In this document: positions 27,225 to 36,231 of the stretch, one piece after another | Numbering within the stretch: the first letter of the stretch is position 1 | Layout of the letters: each line of letters opens with the position of its first letter | Assembly: GCA_045596385.1 (NCBI GenBank) | Contig: JAZOCC010000019.1 | Span: 48,623-112,622 of the forward strand | Direction of reading: 5' to 3' | Source of the DNA: SIG307 sp045596385 | GTDB lineage: Bacteria > Bacillota > Clostridia > Lachnospirales > Lachnospiraceae | Length of the DNA: 64,000 bases | Program-made: the position numbers and the translations under genes | Notes under the pieces: generated by a model | Database searches by the model: none | The model's input: the letters and a program-made list of their open reading frames with translations, nothing else | What the model was told of the DNA's origin: nothing

Positions 27225-27353
27225 AATGTCCGTGCCGGCAAAGTGAGCATCAAAGCGAGTTTGGAAGTTTACTTCCGAAAGTCGCTGAGTATGCGAACGC
27301 GCCCACGACCGAGTGACAAAGTCACGAGGTGGGCGAGATGCGAAGCATCTCCA
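27225..27353 (+). repeat. Run of short palindromes in the leader after the T-box terminator
   Basis: Within 130 bases there are four dyads: GGAAGTTTACTTCC, an outer CGCCCAC/GTGGGCG stem, an inner GTGAC-AAA-GTCAC stem, and GAGATGCGAAGCATCTC. No SD or start lies inside. The region is transcribed only when the T-box reads through. It may be an inserted palindromic element or an mRNA-stabilising structure. Confidence 0.5.
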
Positions 27354-27381
27354 ACACAACATAAATGAAAGGAGAAAAATT

Positions 27382-28788
27382 ATGAACCAAATCAGAATCA
27401 GTGACACAACGTTAAAACAAACCGGGAAAGATTTCTCCCTATCCTTCAAAGAAAAAATCGAGCTCCCGAAGCTACTTGATAAACTAAACGTAAATGTAAT
27501 CGAACTGGAGGGAATTTCCCAGCCGAAGGTGGACGCTCTCCGCATCAAGTCCATCGCCGCTACCGTAAAGAACAGCATCGTAGCCGTACCGGTTTCTTTA
27601 AATAAGGAAAGTGTTGAGGCCACCTGGAATGCATTAAAAGAAGCTAAGAGTCCTCGCTTGCAGGTATTTGCTTCCGTAAGCCCGGTACAAATGGAGTACT
27701 TATTCCACAAGAAACCGGATGCCATGTTAAAGACCATCGAGGAAATCGTAACCGCTTGCTGCGAAAAGACCCCTGATGTAGAATTTATCGCAGATGACGC
27801 TACCAGAAGTGACGCAGCATTTTTGTATCAGGCCATCAAGACCGCTATCTCGGCAGGTGCTAAGACCGTTACGGTCTGTGATGCTACCGGAGCAATGCTT
27901 CCGGAGGAGTTCGCCGGATTTTTAGATTCCATAAACGAAAATGTACCGGAACTGAACGATGTAGTACTCGGCCTTTCCTGCTCCAACGAACTGGCTATGG
28001 CAGATGCCTGCGCCATCGCAGCCATCAAGCACGGTGTCCGGGAAATCAAAGCTTCCGCTTACTGTGCAAATCAGGTTTCTTTAGCAAACGTTGCACGTTT
28101 ACTGGCAACCAAGGGTGAAGCTTTCGGTGCAACCTGCAACCTTCGTACCGTAGAAATGAACCGTATCGTAAAGCAAATTGCTTGGATTTGCGAAACCACT
28201 CGCAGTAAAAATTCTCCGTTTGACAACGGTGTACAGGATGACGTGGAAGAAATGAATCTTACCGCACAAGACAATATGACTACCGTATTAAAAGCGGTGG
28301 AAAAATTAGGTTATGACTTAAGCGAAGAGGATGGCGCAAAGGTATGGGAGGCGTTCCAAAAAATCGCCGCCCGCAAGGATGTGATTTCCTCCAAAGAATT
28401 GGATACCATCGTTGCCTCCGCAGCAATGCAGGTACCGGCCACCTACATATTATCCAGCTATCACATTACCGCCAGCAACACCGCTTCCTCCATGGCTCAG
28501 ATGAAGCTTGAAAAGAACGGCCAGTCCCTGGAAGGCGTTGCTTTAGGAGACGGTCCGGTAGATGCAGCATTCCTTGCTCTGGAAAACATTCTCGGATGCC
28601 ACTACGAGCTGGACGACTTCCAGATTCGTTCCGTTACCGAAGGTCGTGAGGCAATGGGCGAAACAGTCATTAAACTTCGCTCCAACGGAAAGATTTATTC
28701 CGGACGCGGAACATCTACTGATATTATCGGCTCCAGTATCCAGGCCTATATCAGCGCATTAAACAAAATTGTTTACGAGGAGGCTTAA
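27382..28788 (+). CDS. LeuA-like DRE-TIM protein lacking canonical metal ligands
   Basis: 468 residues from the ATG at 27382 (SD AAAGGAG). The overall plan is that of 2-isopropylmalate/citramalate synthases: N-terminal TIM barrel (VEFIADDATRSD, CDATGAMLPEEF), linker, and a C-terminal LeuA-dimer domain (FQIRSVTEGREAMGE). The usual LRDG is LKQT (residues 11-14), the HxH metal motif is S199-C-S201, and the NGIGERAGN loop is missing. Normal acyl-CoA condensation therefore seems unlikely. It may be a regulator, a leucine-binding protein or an enzyme with altered chemistry. It leads the T-box operon and ends three bases before the fusion gene. Confidence 0.8.
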   Translation: MNQIRISDTTLKQTGKDFSLSFKEKIELPKLLDKLNVNVIELEGISQPKVDALRIKSIAATVKNSIVAVPVSLNKESVEATWNALKEAKSPRLQVFASVSPVQMEYLFHKKPDAMLKTIEEIVTACCEKTPDVEFIADDATRSDAAFLYQAIKTAISAGAKTVTVCDATGAMLPEEFAGFLDSINENVPELNDVVLGLSCSNELAMADACAIAAIKHGVREIKASAYCANQVSLANVARLLATKGEAFGATCNLRTVEMNRIVKQIAWICETTRSKNSPFDNGVQDDVEEMNLTAQDNMTTVLKAVEKLGYDLSEEDGAKVWEAFQKIAARKDVISSKELDTIVASAAMQVPATYILSSYHITASNTASSMAQMKLEKNGQSLEGVALGDGPVDAAFLALENILGCHYELDDFQIRSVTEGREAMGETVIKLRSNGKIYSGRGTSTDIIGSSIQAYISALNKIVYEEA

Positions 28789-28791
28789 CAT

Positions 28792-31308
28792 ATGAAACTT
28801 TCGTTTTCTACCAGAGGCTGGTCCCACCTTTCCTGGGAAGAATGGCTTGCGGCCGGCGTTGATATGCGTTTCGAAGGCGTAGAAATCTACAATTTACCGT
28901 TTGTTCCGGCACTCACCGAAAAAAGCGGTCCATTCCACAAATATAACATCGGAGCCACGGTTCGTCAGTTAAGGGAAAAGAAGCTCTCCATCCCGTGTTT
29001 CGATACCTCCTGCGATTTATCCACAGAAGATGATAGCTCCGTTGCTTTGGTAAAACAGCTGATTCAGGTCGCAAAACAGGCCGAGGTACCGTATGTTTCC
29101 GTAGTTGCTCTGCAAGATAAAGAGGACCTGGTACGCACCCGACTGACCGAGCTGTTACAGGATGCGGAGGCCGCAGACGTTACGATATTAGTTAAGACCA
29201 GCGGTATCTTCGCCGACACCGCCCGCCTGCGTGCCATGTTGGATGATTTCGCCTTTGATTATCTGGCAGCATTGTGGGATATACAGCATCCGTATCGCGA
29301 CTGTGAGGAAAGTGCGGATGCCACCATCAAAAATCTCGGTGCTTATGTAAAACACGTACATCTGCGTGACTCTGATGATAAAGAAACTTACAACTTAATC
29401 GGTGAAGGCACCATGCCGATTGCGGATATCATGCGTGCCCTCTCTTCCATCGACTACGACGGTTTCATTTCCCTGGAATGGAAGACCGAATGGATGGAGG
29501 ATTTGCCGGATTACGAGGTTATCTTTACCCATTTCGTAAACTATATGAGCCGCTTTGAGAAGACCCGCGGCAAGAAAAAGGCACTGTATCCGAACCACGA
29601 CGGTACCGGCCAGTATGTATGGAAAAAGGATGAGTTAATCAATCTGACCTTCTCCCAGGTACTGGACCGTATGGTAGAGGAATTTCCGGACCAGTACGCA
29701 TTTAAGTATACGACTTTGGATTATGTCCGTACCTACGAGCAGTTCCGTGAGGATGTGGACCAGTTTGCAAAGGCTCTCATCTCCATGGGTGTTAAGGCCG
29801 GCAGCAAGGTATCCATCTGGGCAACCAACGTTCCGGCATGGTTTATTACCTTCTGGGCCACCACGAAAATCGGTGCGGTTTTAGTTACGGTAAATACCGC
29901 ATATAAGAGACATGAGGCAGACTATTTGTTCCGGCAGTCCGATACCCATACCCTGGTTATGGTAGAATCCTGTCTGGATTCCAATTATAGAGAAATCATC
30001 AACGAGATTTGTCCGGAGATTGCCACCAGTAAGCCTGGCGAGCCGTTACACTGTAAGCGTCTTCCGTTCCTGCGCAATGTCATTACCGTAGGCTTTAAGC
30101 AGCCGGGATGTCTGACCTTTGACGAGGCAATGGAGCGAGGCAACTTAGTTCCGCAGGAAGAGTTAAACCGTATGGCAGCAAAGGTAAAGCCGGAAGATGT
30201 TTGTAACATGCAATACACCTCCGGAACCACCGGTTTCCCGAAGGGCGTTATGTTAACCCATTATAATGTAGTAAACAACGGTAAGTGTATCGGTGACCGC
30301 ATGGGGCTGTCCACAGCGGACCGTATGATGATTCAGGTGCCGATGTTCCACTGCTTCGGTATGGTACTTTCCATGACCGCTTCCCTGACCCACGGTGCTA
30401 CCGTTTGCCCGATGCCGTACTTCTCTGCGAAATCCTCTCTGGCTTGCATCAATCAGGAGCGTATCACCTGCTTTAACGGTGTGCCGACCATGTTTATTGC
30501 AATGTTTAACCACGAGGATTACAGAAAGACCGATTTTTCCCACATGCGCACCGGTATTATGGCAGGTGCGGGATGTCCGCCGGAGCTCATGCGCCGTGCG
30601 GCAGATCCGAAGGAGATGAACATGACCGGTATCGTCAGCGTATACGGCCAAACCGAATCCTCTCCGGGAAGCACCATGTCCGCATGGACCGATTCGTTAG
30701 ACCTTCGTTGCGATACCGTAGGCTACAACTTCCCGCACATCGAATGTAAGATTATCGATCCGGAAACCGGTGAGGAAGTGGCTGACGGTGAAAACGGCGA
30801 GTTCTGTTCCCGCGGTTACAACACCATGAAGGGCTACTACAAGATGCCGGAAGCCACCCGCGGCACCGTGGATGCGGAAGGCTGGCTCCATTCCGGAGAC
30901 CTGGCCTGCAAGGATGCGGACGGCAACTACCGCATTACCGGCCGTCTGAAGGATATGATTATCCGCGGCGGCGAAAACATTTATCCGAAGGAAATCGAGG
31001 AGTTCATTTATACCCATCCGGACGTACAGGACGTACAGGTCATCGGTGTTCCGGATAAGAAATACGGCGAAGAAGCCATGGCTTGTATTATCTTAAAGGA
31101 AGGCAAGTCCTTAACCGTAGAAGAAATGCATAACTACATTGCCGCAAGTATGGCAAGACATAAAGTTCCGAAATATATTGAATTTGTGAAATCTTTCCCT
31201 ATGAATGCAGCGGGAAAAGTGTTAAAATATAAGATGCGTGAAGAAGCTGCGGAACGTCTCGGCTTGGTAGGCGCCGCAGGCATCGATACCGCAAAAAGTA
31301 ACAAGTAA
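28792..31308 (+). CDS. Fusion: xylose-isomerase-like TIM barrel plus AMP-forming acyl-CoA ligase
   Basis: 838 residues in one frame. Residues 1-258 are an AP-endonuclease-2/sugar-phosphate-isomerase-like TIM barrel with ALWDIQHP, VKHVHLRDS and GEGTMPIADIMRALSS, ending SLEWK; these carry the usual metal-binding Asp, His and Glu. Residues about 275-825 are an acyl-CoA synthetase: YTSGTTGFPKG (475-485), the hinge GRLKDMIIRGGENIYP, and the catalytic Lys in AAGKVLKYKM. The ligase part is FadD/medium-chain-like. The two parts are joined by a Lys-rich linker (KTRGKKKA). The fusion suggests one pathway in which an isomerised or cleaved acid is activated to a CoA ester; the substrate is unknown. Confidence 0.85.
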   Translation: MKLSFSTRGWSHLSWEEWLAAGVDMRFEGVEIYNLPFVPALTEKSGPFHKYNIGATVRQLREKKLSIPCFDTSCDLSTEDDSSVALVKQLIQVAKQAEVPYVSVVALQDKEDLVRTRLTELLQDAEAADVTILVKTSGIFADTARLRAMLDDFAFDYLAALWDIQHPYRDCEESADATIKNLGAYVKHVHLRDSDDKETYNLIGEGTMPIADIMRALSSIDYDGFISLEWKTEWMEDLPDYEVIFTHFVNYMSRFEKTRGKKKALYPNHDGTGQYVWKKDELINLTFSQVLDRMVEEFPDQYAFKYTTLDYVRTYEQFREDVDQFAKALISMGVKAGSKVSIWATNVPAWFITFWATTKIGAVLVTVNTAYKRHEADYLFRQSDTHTLVMVESCLDSNYREIINEICPEIATSKPGEPLHCKRLPFLRNVITVGFKQPGCLTFDEAMERGNLVPQEELNRMAAKVKPEDVCNMQYTSGTTGFPKGVMLTHYNVVNNGKCIGDRMGLSTADRMMIQVPMFHCFGMVLSMTASLTHGATVCPMPYFSAKSSLACINQERITCFNGVPTMFIAMFNHEDYRKTDFSHMRTGIMAGAGCPPELMRRAADPKEMNMTGIVSVYGQTESSPGSTMSAWTDSLDLRCDTVGYNFPHIECKIIDPETGEEVADGENGEFCSRGYNTMKGYYKMPEATRGTVDAEGWLHSGDLACKDADGNYRITGRLKDMIIRGGENIYPKEIEEFIYTHPDVQDVQVIGVPDKKYGEEAMACIILKEGKSLTVEEMHNYIAASMARHKVPKYIEFVKSFPMNAAGKVLKYKMREEAAERLGLVGAAGIDTAKSNK

Positions 31309-31370
31309 GAAGAAGGCCGATCTTCCGGCACTTCGAAAAACGATTACAAGAAATAAATGAGGTATGAATC

Positions 31371-34300
31371 ATGGCGAAAAATTTTGTTACCATGGACGGC
31401 AACGAAGCTGCCGCACATATGGCCTATCCCTTTACCGAGATAGCCGCAATTTATCCGATTACCCCGTCCTCGCCGATGGCGGGACTCACCGACGCCTGGT
31501 CCGCAAAGGGACGCAAAAACGTCTTCGGCCAGACCGTCACCTTAACCGAGATGCAGTCCGAGGCTGGTGCCATCACCGCCGTACACGGTGCACTGCAGAC
31601 CGGTTCCTTAGCTACTACATATACGTCCTCCCAGGGACTCATGTTAATGGTACCGGTGCTTTACCGTATTGCCGGCGAGCGTCTCCCGGCAGTGCTTCAT
31701 GTAGCATCCCGTACCGTAGGCACCCATGCCATGAGTATTTTCGGCGACCATTCCGACGTTATGGCATGCCGCCAGACCGGCTTTGCCATGCTGTCCTCCG
31801 GCAGCGTACAAGAGGTAGCTGATTTGGCACCGGTGGCACATTTATCCGCAATCGAAGGCCGGATTCCGTTTATGCATTTCTTTGACGGTTTCCGTACCTC
31901 TCACGAAATTAATAAAATCGAGCTTCCGGATATGGATGCGTTAGGCGGCCTTATCAACCAGGATGCCTTAAAGGAATTCCGCGACGGTTCCTTAAATCCG
32001 GAGCACCCGACCTTACGTAACACCGTACAAAACGGCGACGTTTACTTCCAGGTGCGTGAGGCCCACAACACCTTCTATAATGCCCTCCCGGATATCGTAG
32101 AAAAGTATCTGGGCGAGATTTCTAAAATTACCGGCCGTGAGTACCATGTATTTAACTACTACGGCGATCCTGATGCAACAGATGTGGTTATCGCCATGGG
32201 TTCCGTAAACGGTGTCATCCGCGATGCGGTGGACGCTCTCCGCGCAGAAGGCAAGAAGGTAGGCTTCTTACAGGTTCACTTATATCGTCCGTTCTCCGCA
32301 GAGTACTTCTTAAAGGCTCTTCCGGAGAGTGTAAAGCGTATCGCAGTGCTTGACCGTTGTAAGGCAATGGGTAGCGCCGGCGAGCCGTTATTCGAGGATG
32401 TATGTAGCGTACTGATGAGCAGCGACCGCAACATTAAGGTCATCGGCGGCCGTTACGGTTTAAGCTCCAAAGATACGGACCCGGCACAGATTTTAGCTGT
32501 ATTCGAGAACCTGGCTTCCGCTAACCCGAAGACCAATTTCACCATCGGTATCAACGACGACGTGACTCACCTTTCCTTACCGGTAAAGCCGTTCTCCGAC
32601 GCAAAGGCCGGTGTCATCCGCTGTAAGTTCTGGGGTCTGGGCGGTGACGGTACCGTAGGTGCAAACCACAATACCGTTCGTATTATTAACGACAATACCG
32701 ACAAGTTCGCACAGGCGTACTTTGAATATGATGCAAAGAAATCCTTCGGTGTGACCAAGTCCCACCTGCGTTTCTCCGACGAGCCGATTACCAGCTCCTA
32801 CTACGTAAAGAGCGCAGACTTCGTGGCATGTCACAACCAGAGTTATATTACCCAGTACGATATCGTAGACGAAATCGTAGAGGGCGGTACGTTCTTACTG
32901 AACTGCTCCTGGACCGGCGATGAGCTGACCGCCCACATTCCGGCAAAGGTACGCCGCCAGATTGCGGAAAAGAACATCAACTTCTATGTTATTGACGCTA
33001 ATAAGATTGCCCAGGAATTAGGCCTCGGCAGTCATACCAATACCGTGCTTCAGGCTTCCTTCTTTGCTCTTATGGAAGTAATTCCGACCGAGGAAGCGCT
33101 GGAGATGATTAAGGCTGCTACCAAGAAGACCTACTTCGCAAAGGGTGACGACGTGGTAGCTCGTAACGTAGCTGCTATCGACGCCGGCGCAACAAAGCTT
33201 GTAAAGGTAGAGGTTCCGGCTTTCTGGAAGGATGCAGAGGAAGTTTCCGAAGCAGCCGCTGCTCTGGATGTTCCGGCTGTGGTTACCGGCATTTTGGAAC
33301 CGATTAACAAGCAGAAGGGCGACGACCTTCCGGTCAGCGCCTTTAAGGGCTATGAGGACGGTCGTATCGACCTTGGCCTTACTGCTTATGAGAAGCGCGG
33401 TATTGCCCTGCAGGTACCGGTTTGGGATGCACAGAAGTGTATCCAGTGTAACAAGTGTGCGCTTGTATGTCCGCACGCGGTTATCCGCCCGTACTTATTG
33501 AACGATGAAGAAAAGGCTAATGCTCCGGAAGGTTTTGTAACCGCACCAGCAAACGGACCGGCAGCAAAGGGACTTCACTTTACCATGCAGATTTCCGCTT
33601 ACGACTGTACCGGATGCGGCAGCTGTGTTGCATGCTGTCCGGCAAAAGAAAAGGCAATCACCATGGAGCCGGTGGAATTAAACGAAGAAAAGAATACTTT
33701 ATGGAACTACGGTCTTTCTCTTTCCGATAAGGGTGACCTCTTCTCCCCGTACACCATTAAGGGAAGCCAGTTCCGTCAGCCGTTAATCGAGTTCTCTGCT
33801 GCCTGCGCAGGCTGCGGCGAGACTCCGTATGCAAAGCTTTTGACCCAGCTCTTCGGTGACCGTGTATACTGGGCAAACGCAACCGGTTGTTCCCAGGCTT
33901 GGGGCTCCCCGATGCCAGGCATTCCGTACACCACCAACAAGCGTGGTTTCGGACCGGCTTGGACCAACAGCTTATTCGAAAACAACGCAGAGCTTGCCAT
34001 GGGTATGTTCTTATCCGTAAAGCAGCAGCGTCAGGCACAGAAGACCCTCGTTGAGGCTTACGTGGCAGAAACCGGCAGTGAGACCGCAAAGAATTGGTTA
34101 GACAGCTTTGACGATTTTGATAAGTCTCGTGAGACTACCGATGCTTTGGTAGCAGAGCTTGAAAAGATGGATTCCGCTACCGCCGCTAAGATTTTAGAGC
34201 GTAAGGATCAGCTCTCCAAGAAATGCTTCTGGATGTTCGGCGGTGACGGTTGGGCCTACGACATCGGCTTCGGCGGTTTGGACCACGTAGTTGCCAGCGG

Positions 34301-34856
34301 CGAAGACATCAACGTATTCGTTGTCGATACAGAGATTTATTCCAACACCGGTGGTCAGAGTTCCAAGGCTACTCCGCTTGGTGCCGTGGCTCAGTTCGCT
34401 TCCGCAGGTAAGCGAAGCCGTAAGAAGGACTTAGGTGCCATCTTCCAGACCTACGGAAACGTATACGTGGCACAGGTTGCCATGGGTGCAGACCCGAACC
34501 AGTTAATCAAGGCCGTAAAGGAAGCAGAGGAGCACAAGGGACCGTCTGTCATCATCGCGTACACTCCGTGTGCCGCTCACGGTATCAAGGCCGGCATGGC
34601 AAACGTACAACAGGAAATGAAGCGTGCCGTGGACGCAGGCTACTGGATTTTGTACCGCTACAACCCGAACGCCGAAAAGCCGTTAACCGTAGACTCCAAG
34701 GAACCGTCCTTAGACTACGAAGAATTCCTTGAGGGCGAGACCCGTTACGCAGCGTTAAAGCGTACCTTCCCGGAGCATGCAGAGACCTTGTTTAAGGCCG
34801 CAAAGGAAGATTCCGGCGTACGGTATCAGAAGTATAAGACCATGGAGGAGATGTAA
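31371..34856 (+). CDS. nifJ: Pyruvate:ferredoxin (flavodoxin) oxidoreductase
   Basis: 1161 residues, the normal length of single-chain PFOR. It converts pyruvate and CoA to acetyl-CoA, CO2 and reduced ferredoxin. The order is: N-terminal thiamine-pyrophosphate pyrimidine-binding domain with YPITPSSPM, gamma domain, two-cluster ferredoxin domain (CIQCNKCALVCPHA and CTGCGSCVACCPAKE), and the ThDP domain with CAGCGETPYAKL and GGDGWAYDIGFGG. The gene lies 62 bases after the fusion gene with no clear terminator between them, so at least part of its expression is expected from the T-box promoter. Confidence 0.97.
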   Translation: MAKNFVTMDGNEAAAHMAYPFTEIAAIYPITPSSPMAGLTDAWSAKGRKNVFGQTVTLTEMQSEAGAITAVHGALQTGSLATTYTSSQGLMLMVPVLYRIAGERLPAVLHVASRTVGTHAMSIFGDHSDVMACRQTGFAMLSSGSVQEVADLAPVAHLSAIEGRIPFMHFFDGFRTSHEINKIELPDMDALGGLINQDALKEFRDGSLNPEHPTLRNTVQNGDVYFQVREAHNTFYNALPDIVEKYLGEISKITGREYHVFNYYGDPDATDVVIAMGSVNGVIRDAVDALRAEGKKVGFLQVHLYRPFSAEYFLKALPESVKRIAVLDRCKAMGSAGEPLFEDVCSVLMSSDRNIKVIGGRYGLSSKDTDPAQILAVFENLASANPKTNFTIGINDDVTHLSLPVKPFSDAKAGVIRCKFWGLGGDGTVGANHNTVRIINDNTDKFAQAYFEYDAKKSFGVTKSHLRFSDEPITSSYYVKSADFVACHNQSYITQYDIVDEIVEGGTFLLNCSWTGDELTAHIPAKVRRQIAEKNINFYVIDANKIAQELGLGSHTNTVLQASFFALMEVIPTEEALEMIKAATKKTYFAKGDDVVARNVAAIDAGATKLVKVEVPAFWKDAEEVSEAAAALDVPAVVTGILEPINKQKGDDLPVSAFKGYEDGRIDLGLTAYEKRGIALQVPVWDAQKCIQCNKCALVCPHAVIRPYLLNDEEKANAPEGFVTAPANGPAAKGLHFTMQISAYDCTGCGSCVACCPAKEKAITMEPVELNEEKNTLWNYGLSLSDKGDLFSPYTIKGSQFRQPLIEFSAACAGCGETPYAKLLTQLFGDRVYWANATGCSQAWGSPMPGIPYTTNKRGFGPAWTNSLFENNAELAMGMFLSVKQQRQAQKTLVEAYVAETGSETAKNWLDSFDDFDKSRETTDALVAELEKMDSATAAKILERKDQLSKKCFWMFGGDGWAYDIGFGGLDHVVASGEDINVFVVDTEIYSNTGGQSSKATPLGAVAQFASAGKRSRKKDLGAIFQTYGNVYVAQVAMGADPNQLIKAVKEAEEHKGPSVIIAYTPCAAHGIKAGMANVQQEMKRAVDAGYWILYRYNPNAEKPLTVDSKEPSLDYEEFLEGETRYAALKRTFPEHAETLFKAAKEDSGVRYQKYKTMEEM

Positions 34857-34894
34857 AAAAACTCCCCCTGCAGGCAATATATTCAATAAAAACC

Positions 34895-34933
34895 AAGGGC
34901 ATCCCAAAGTCTGTTTGACTAAGGGATGCCCTT
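34895..34933. terminator. Bidirectional terminator after PFOR
   Basis: A perfect 11-bp inverted repeat (34895-34905 and 34923-34933) between convergent genes. The minus-strand side is followed by GGTTTTTATTG; the plus-strand T-run is weak. Confidence 0.7.
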
Positions 34934-34965
34934 ATTGTTATTTCAATTTTCTTCCTCAATAGCCC

Positions 34966-35634
34966 CTATTGCATCATCCACTGTTGCCTCAGGGAATCCT
35001 GGTACCATTCATTTTCTTTATACCATTCGTTGGCTTCGTCGCAAAGAATTTCCATCCGGCAGGATATGAAACCATCCTTTTTCCAAAACTTATATCCCTT
35101 CAGAACACCGTCTTCTTTATAAGTTCCTATCGCAAAGCCGTCATCCTCCAAATCCGCCGTAACATCAATTTCCCTATCTCCGTCCCAAATATAGGTTCTG
35201 CCATCTTCCCTCCACACTTCCACACCTGTGTCCGGAACTACCATATATTCGCCTTCTCCGTCATATTCCACCACATGACACAAACGTCCATCCTCCAGTT
35301 CTAGTTCAGCGAAATAAAGGGTCTCTCCGTTTCTGAGCTCACGTTTTTCCGCTTCTATCTCATAATCAACCCCCTCTATATTACGCCGGAGTATCATCGT
35401 TTCCACCCAGGTCTCTCCCGTGGTCGCGCAGGCAATTCCATTACTTCCCACAAAAAGAACCATCAAAACAGATGCAGCAATTGCCATTTTTCTCATCACA
35501 CTTCCGGCAGACGTTCCTCTAAATTCTCCCGCGCTTTCGGTTATCCTTCCTACCTTCTCTGCCATGCCTTCCGGCACCGGAATCTCTTCAAAGGTCTCTT
35601 TATAAAAGCTTCTGTTTTGTTCTTCTCCGCTCAT
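34966..35634 (-). CDS. Membrane-anchored anti-sigma-like protein (second ECF pair)
   Basis: 222 residues from the ATG at 35634, which overlaps the sigma gene stop as ATGA and has a GGAGG SD; another ATG six bases upstream is too close to that SD. A charged cytosolic segment of about 50 residues with PVPEGMAEKVGRI is followed by one membrane segment (about 46-66, MAIAASVLMVLFVG), then an extracellular acidic region. The layout fits DUF4179/DUF4367-type anti-sigma or sensor proteins. It most likely controls the sigma factor encoded just upstream. No catalytic motif is seen. Confidence 0.68.
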   Translation of the reverse strand: MSGEEQNRSFYKETFEEIPVPEGMAEKVGRITESAGEFRGTSAGSVMRKMAIAASVLMVLFVGSNGIACATTGETWVETMILRRNIEGVDYEIEAEKRELRNGETLYFAELELEDGRLCHVVEYDGEGEYMVVPDTGVEVWREDGRTYIWDGDREIDVTADLEDDGFAIGTYKEDGVLKGYKFWKKDGFISCRMEILCDEANEWYKENEWYQDSLRQQWMMQ

Positions 35635-36116
35635 TTCCATGCCTCCTTTAACTTTTCCTTCAGTTGCTGCCTTGCTCTGAGAAGTCTCGTTTGAACCGCT
35701 GTTTCCGAGAGCTTCATAACCCCCGCGATTTCCTTTACACTGTACTCTTCAAAATAATACAAATGTACAATCTGCCGATACTTTACAGGCAACTCCCGTA
35801 TCGCGTAGTATAGATCACTTTTCTCCGGTGTCGAAAACACCGGCTCCCGCTCTGCTTCCTCCAGATAGGTCGTTTTCCGATGCCACGCTGTCCGCCACAG
35901 GCTCTTGCACTCGTTTACCGCCACCCGGATTAACCACTTTCTGGCGTAATCGTCGTCCGGAAAGACCTCTTTTCGCTCCCAAAGCTTTATAAATGTGTTC
36001 TGTGTCACATCCTCCGCGTCACTGCTACCGGTGCAACCGTTTAACGCCACGTGGTAAACGCTTCCCAGATACAAGCTCACCAGTCGCTCATATTCTTTTG
36101 TGTCCAAACCAACCAC
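35631..36116 (-). CDS. ECF-type sigma factor (second)
   Basis: 161 residues. Region 2 has SSDAEDVTQNTFIKLWER, and region 4 has EEYSVKEIAGVMKLSETAVQ followed by a basic LLRARQQLKEKL. It is typical of the small ECF sigma factors paired with a one-pass membrane partner. The annotated GTG start at 36116 has no SD at a good distance. A TTG at 36107, five bases after GAGGTGG, may be the true start. Targets are unknown. Confidence 0.85.
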   Translation of the reverse strand: MVGLDTKEYERLVSLYLGSVYHVALNGCTGSSDAEDVTQNTFIKLWERKEVFPDDDYARKWLIRVAVNECKSLWRTAWHRKTTYLEEAEREPVFSTPEKSDLYYAIRELPVKYRQIVHLYYFEEYSVKEIAGVMKLSETAVQTRLLRARQQLKEKLKEAWK

Positions 36117-36184
36117 CTCGTTTTTCTTTTGAAAAGCTTTTCACTTAATGAACGCATGAGAATACGGAAATATCACATACAGAA

Positions 36185-36217
36185 AAAGAAAGTGCAAATT
36201 TTTATCGCACTTTCTTT
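36185..36217 (-). terminator. Intrinsic terminator of the PfkB kinase gene
   Basis: A perfect 11-bp stem (36185-36195 with 36207-36217) followed by TTTTTC on the minus strand. Confidence 0.8.
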
Positions 36218-36231
36218 TAAATTCATTCGTA

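Noticed and set aside
26900..27737. Two minus-strand open frames over the T-box and the start of the LeuA-like gene
   Set aside because: They run against a clear promoter, T-box and terminator and lack coding features. The RNA leader explains the sequence.
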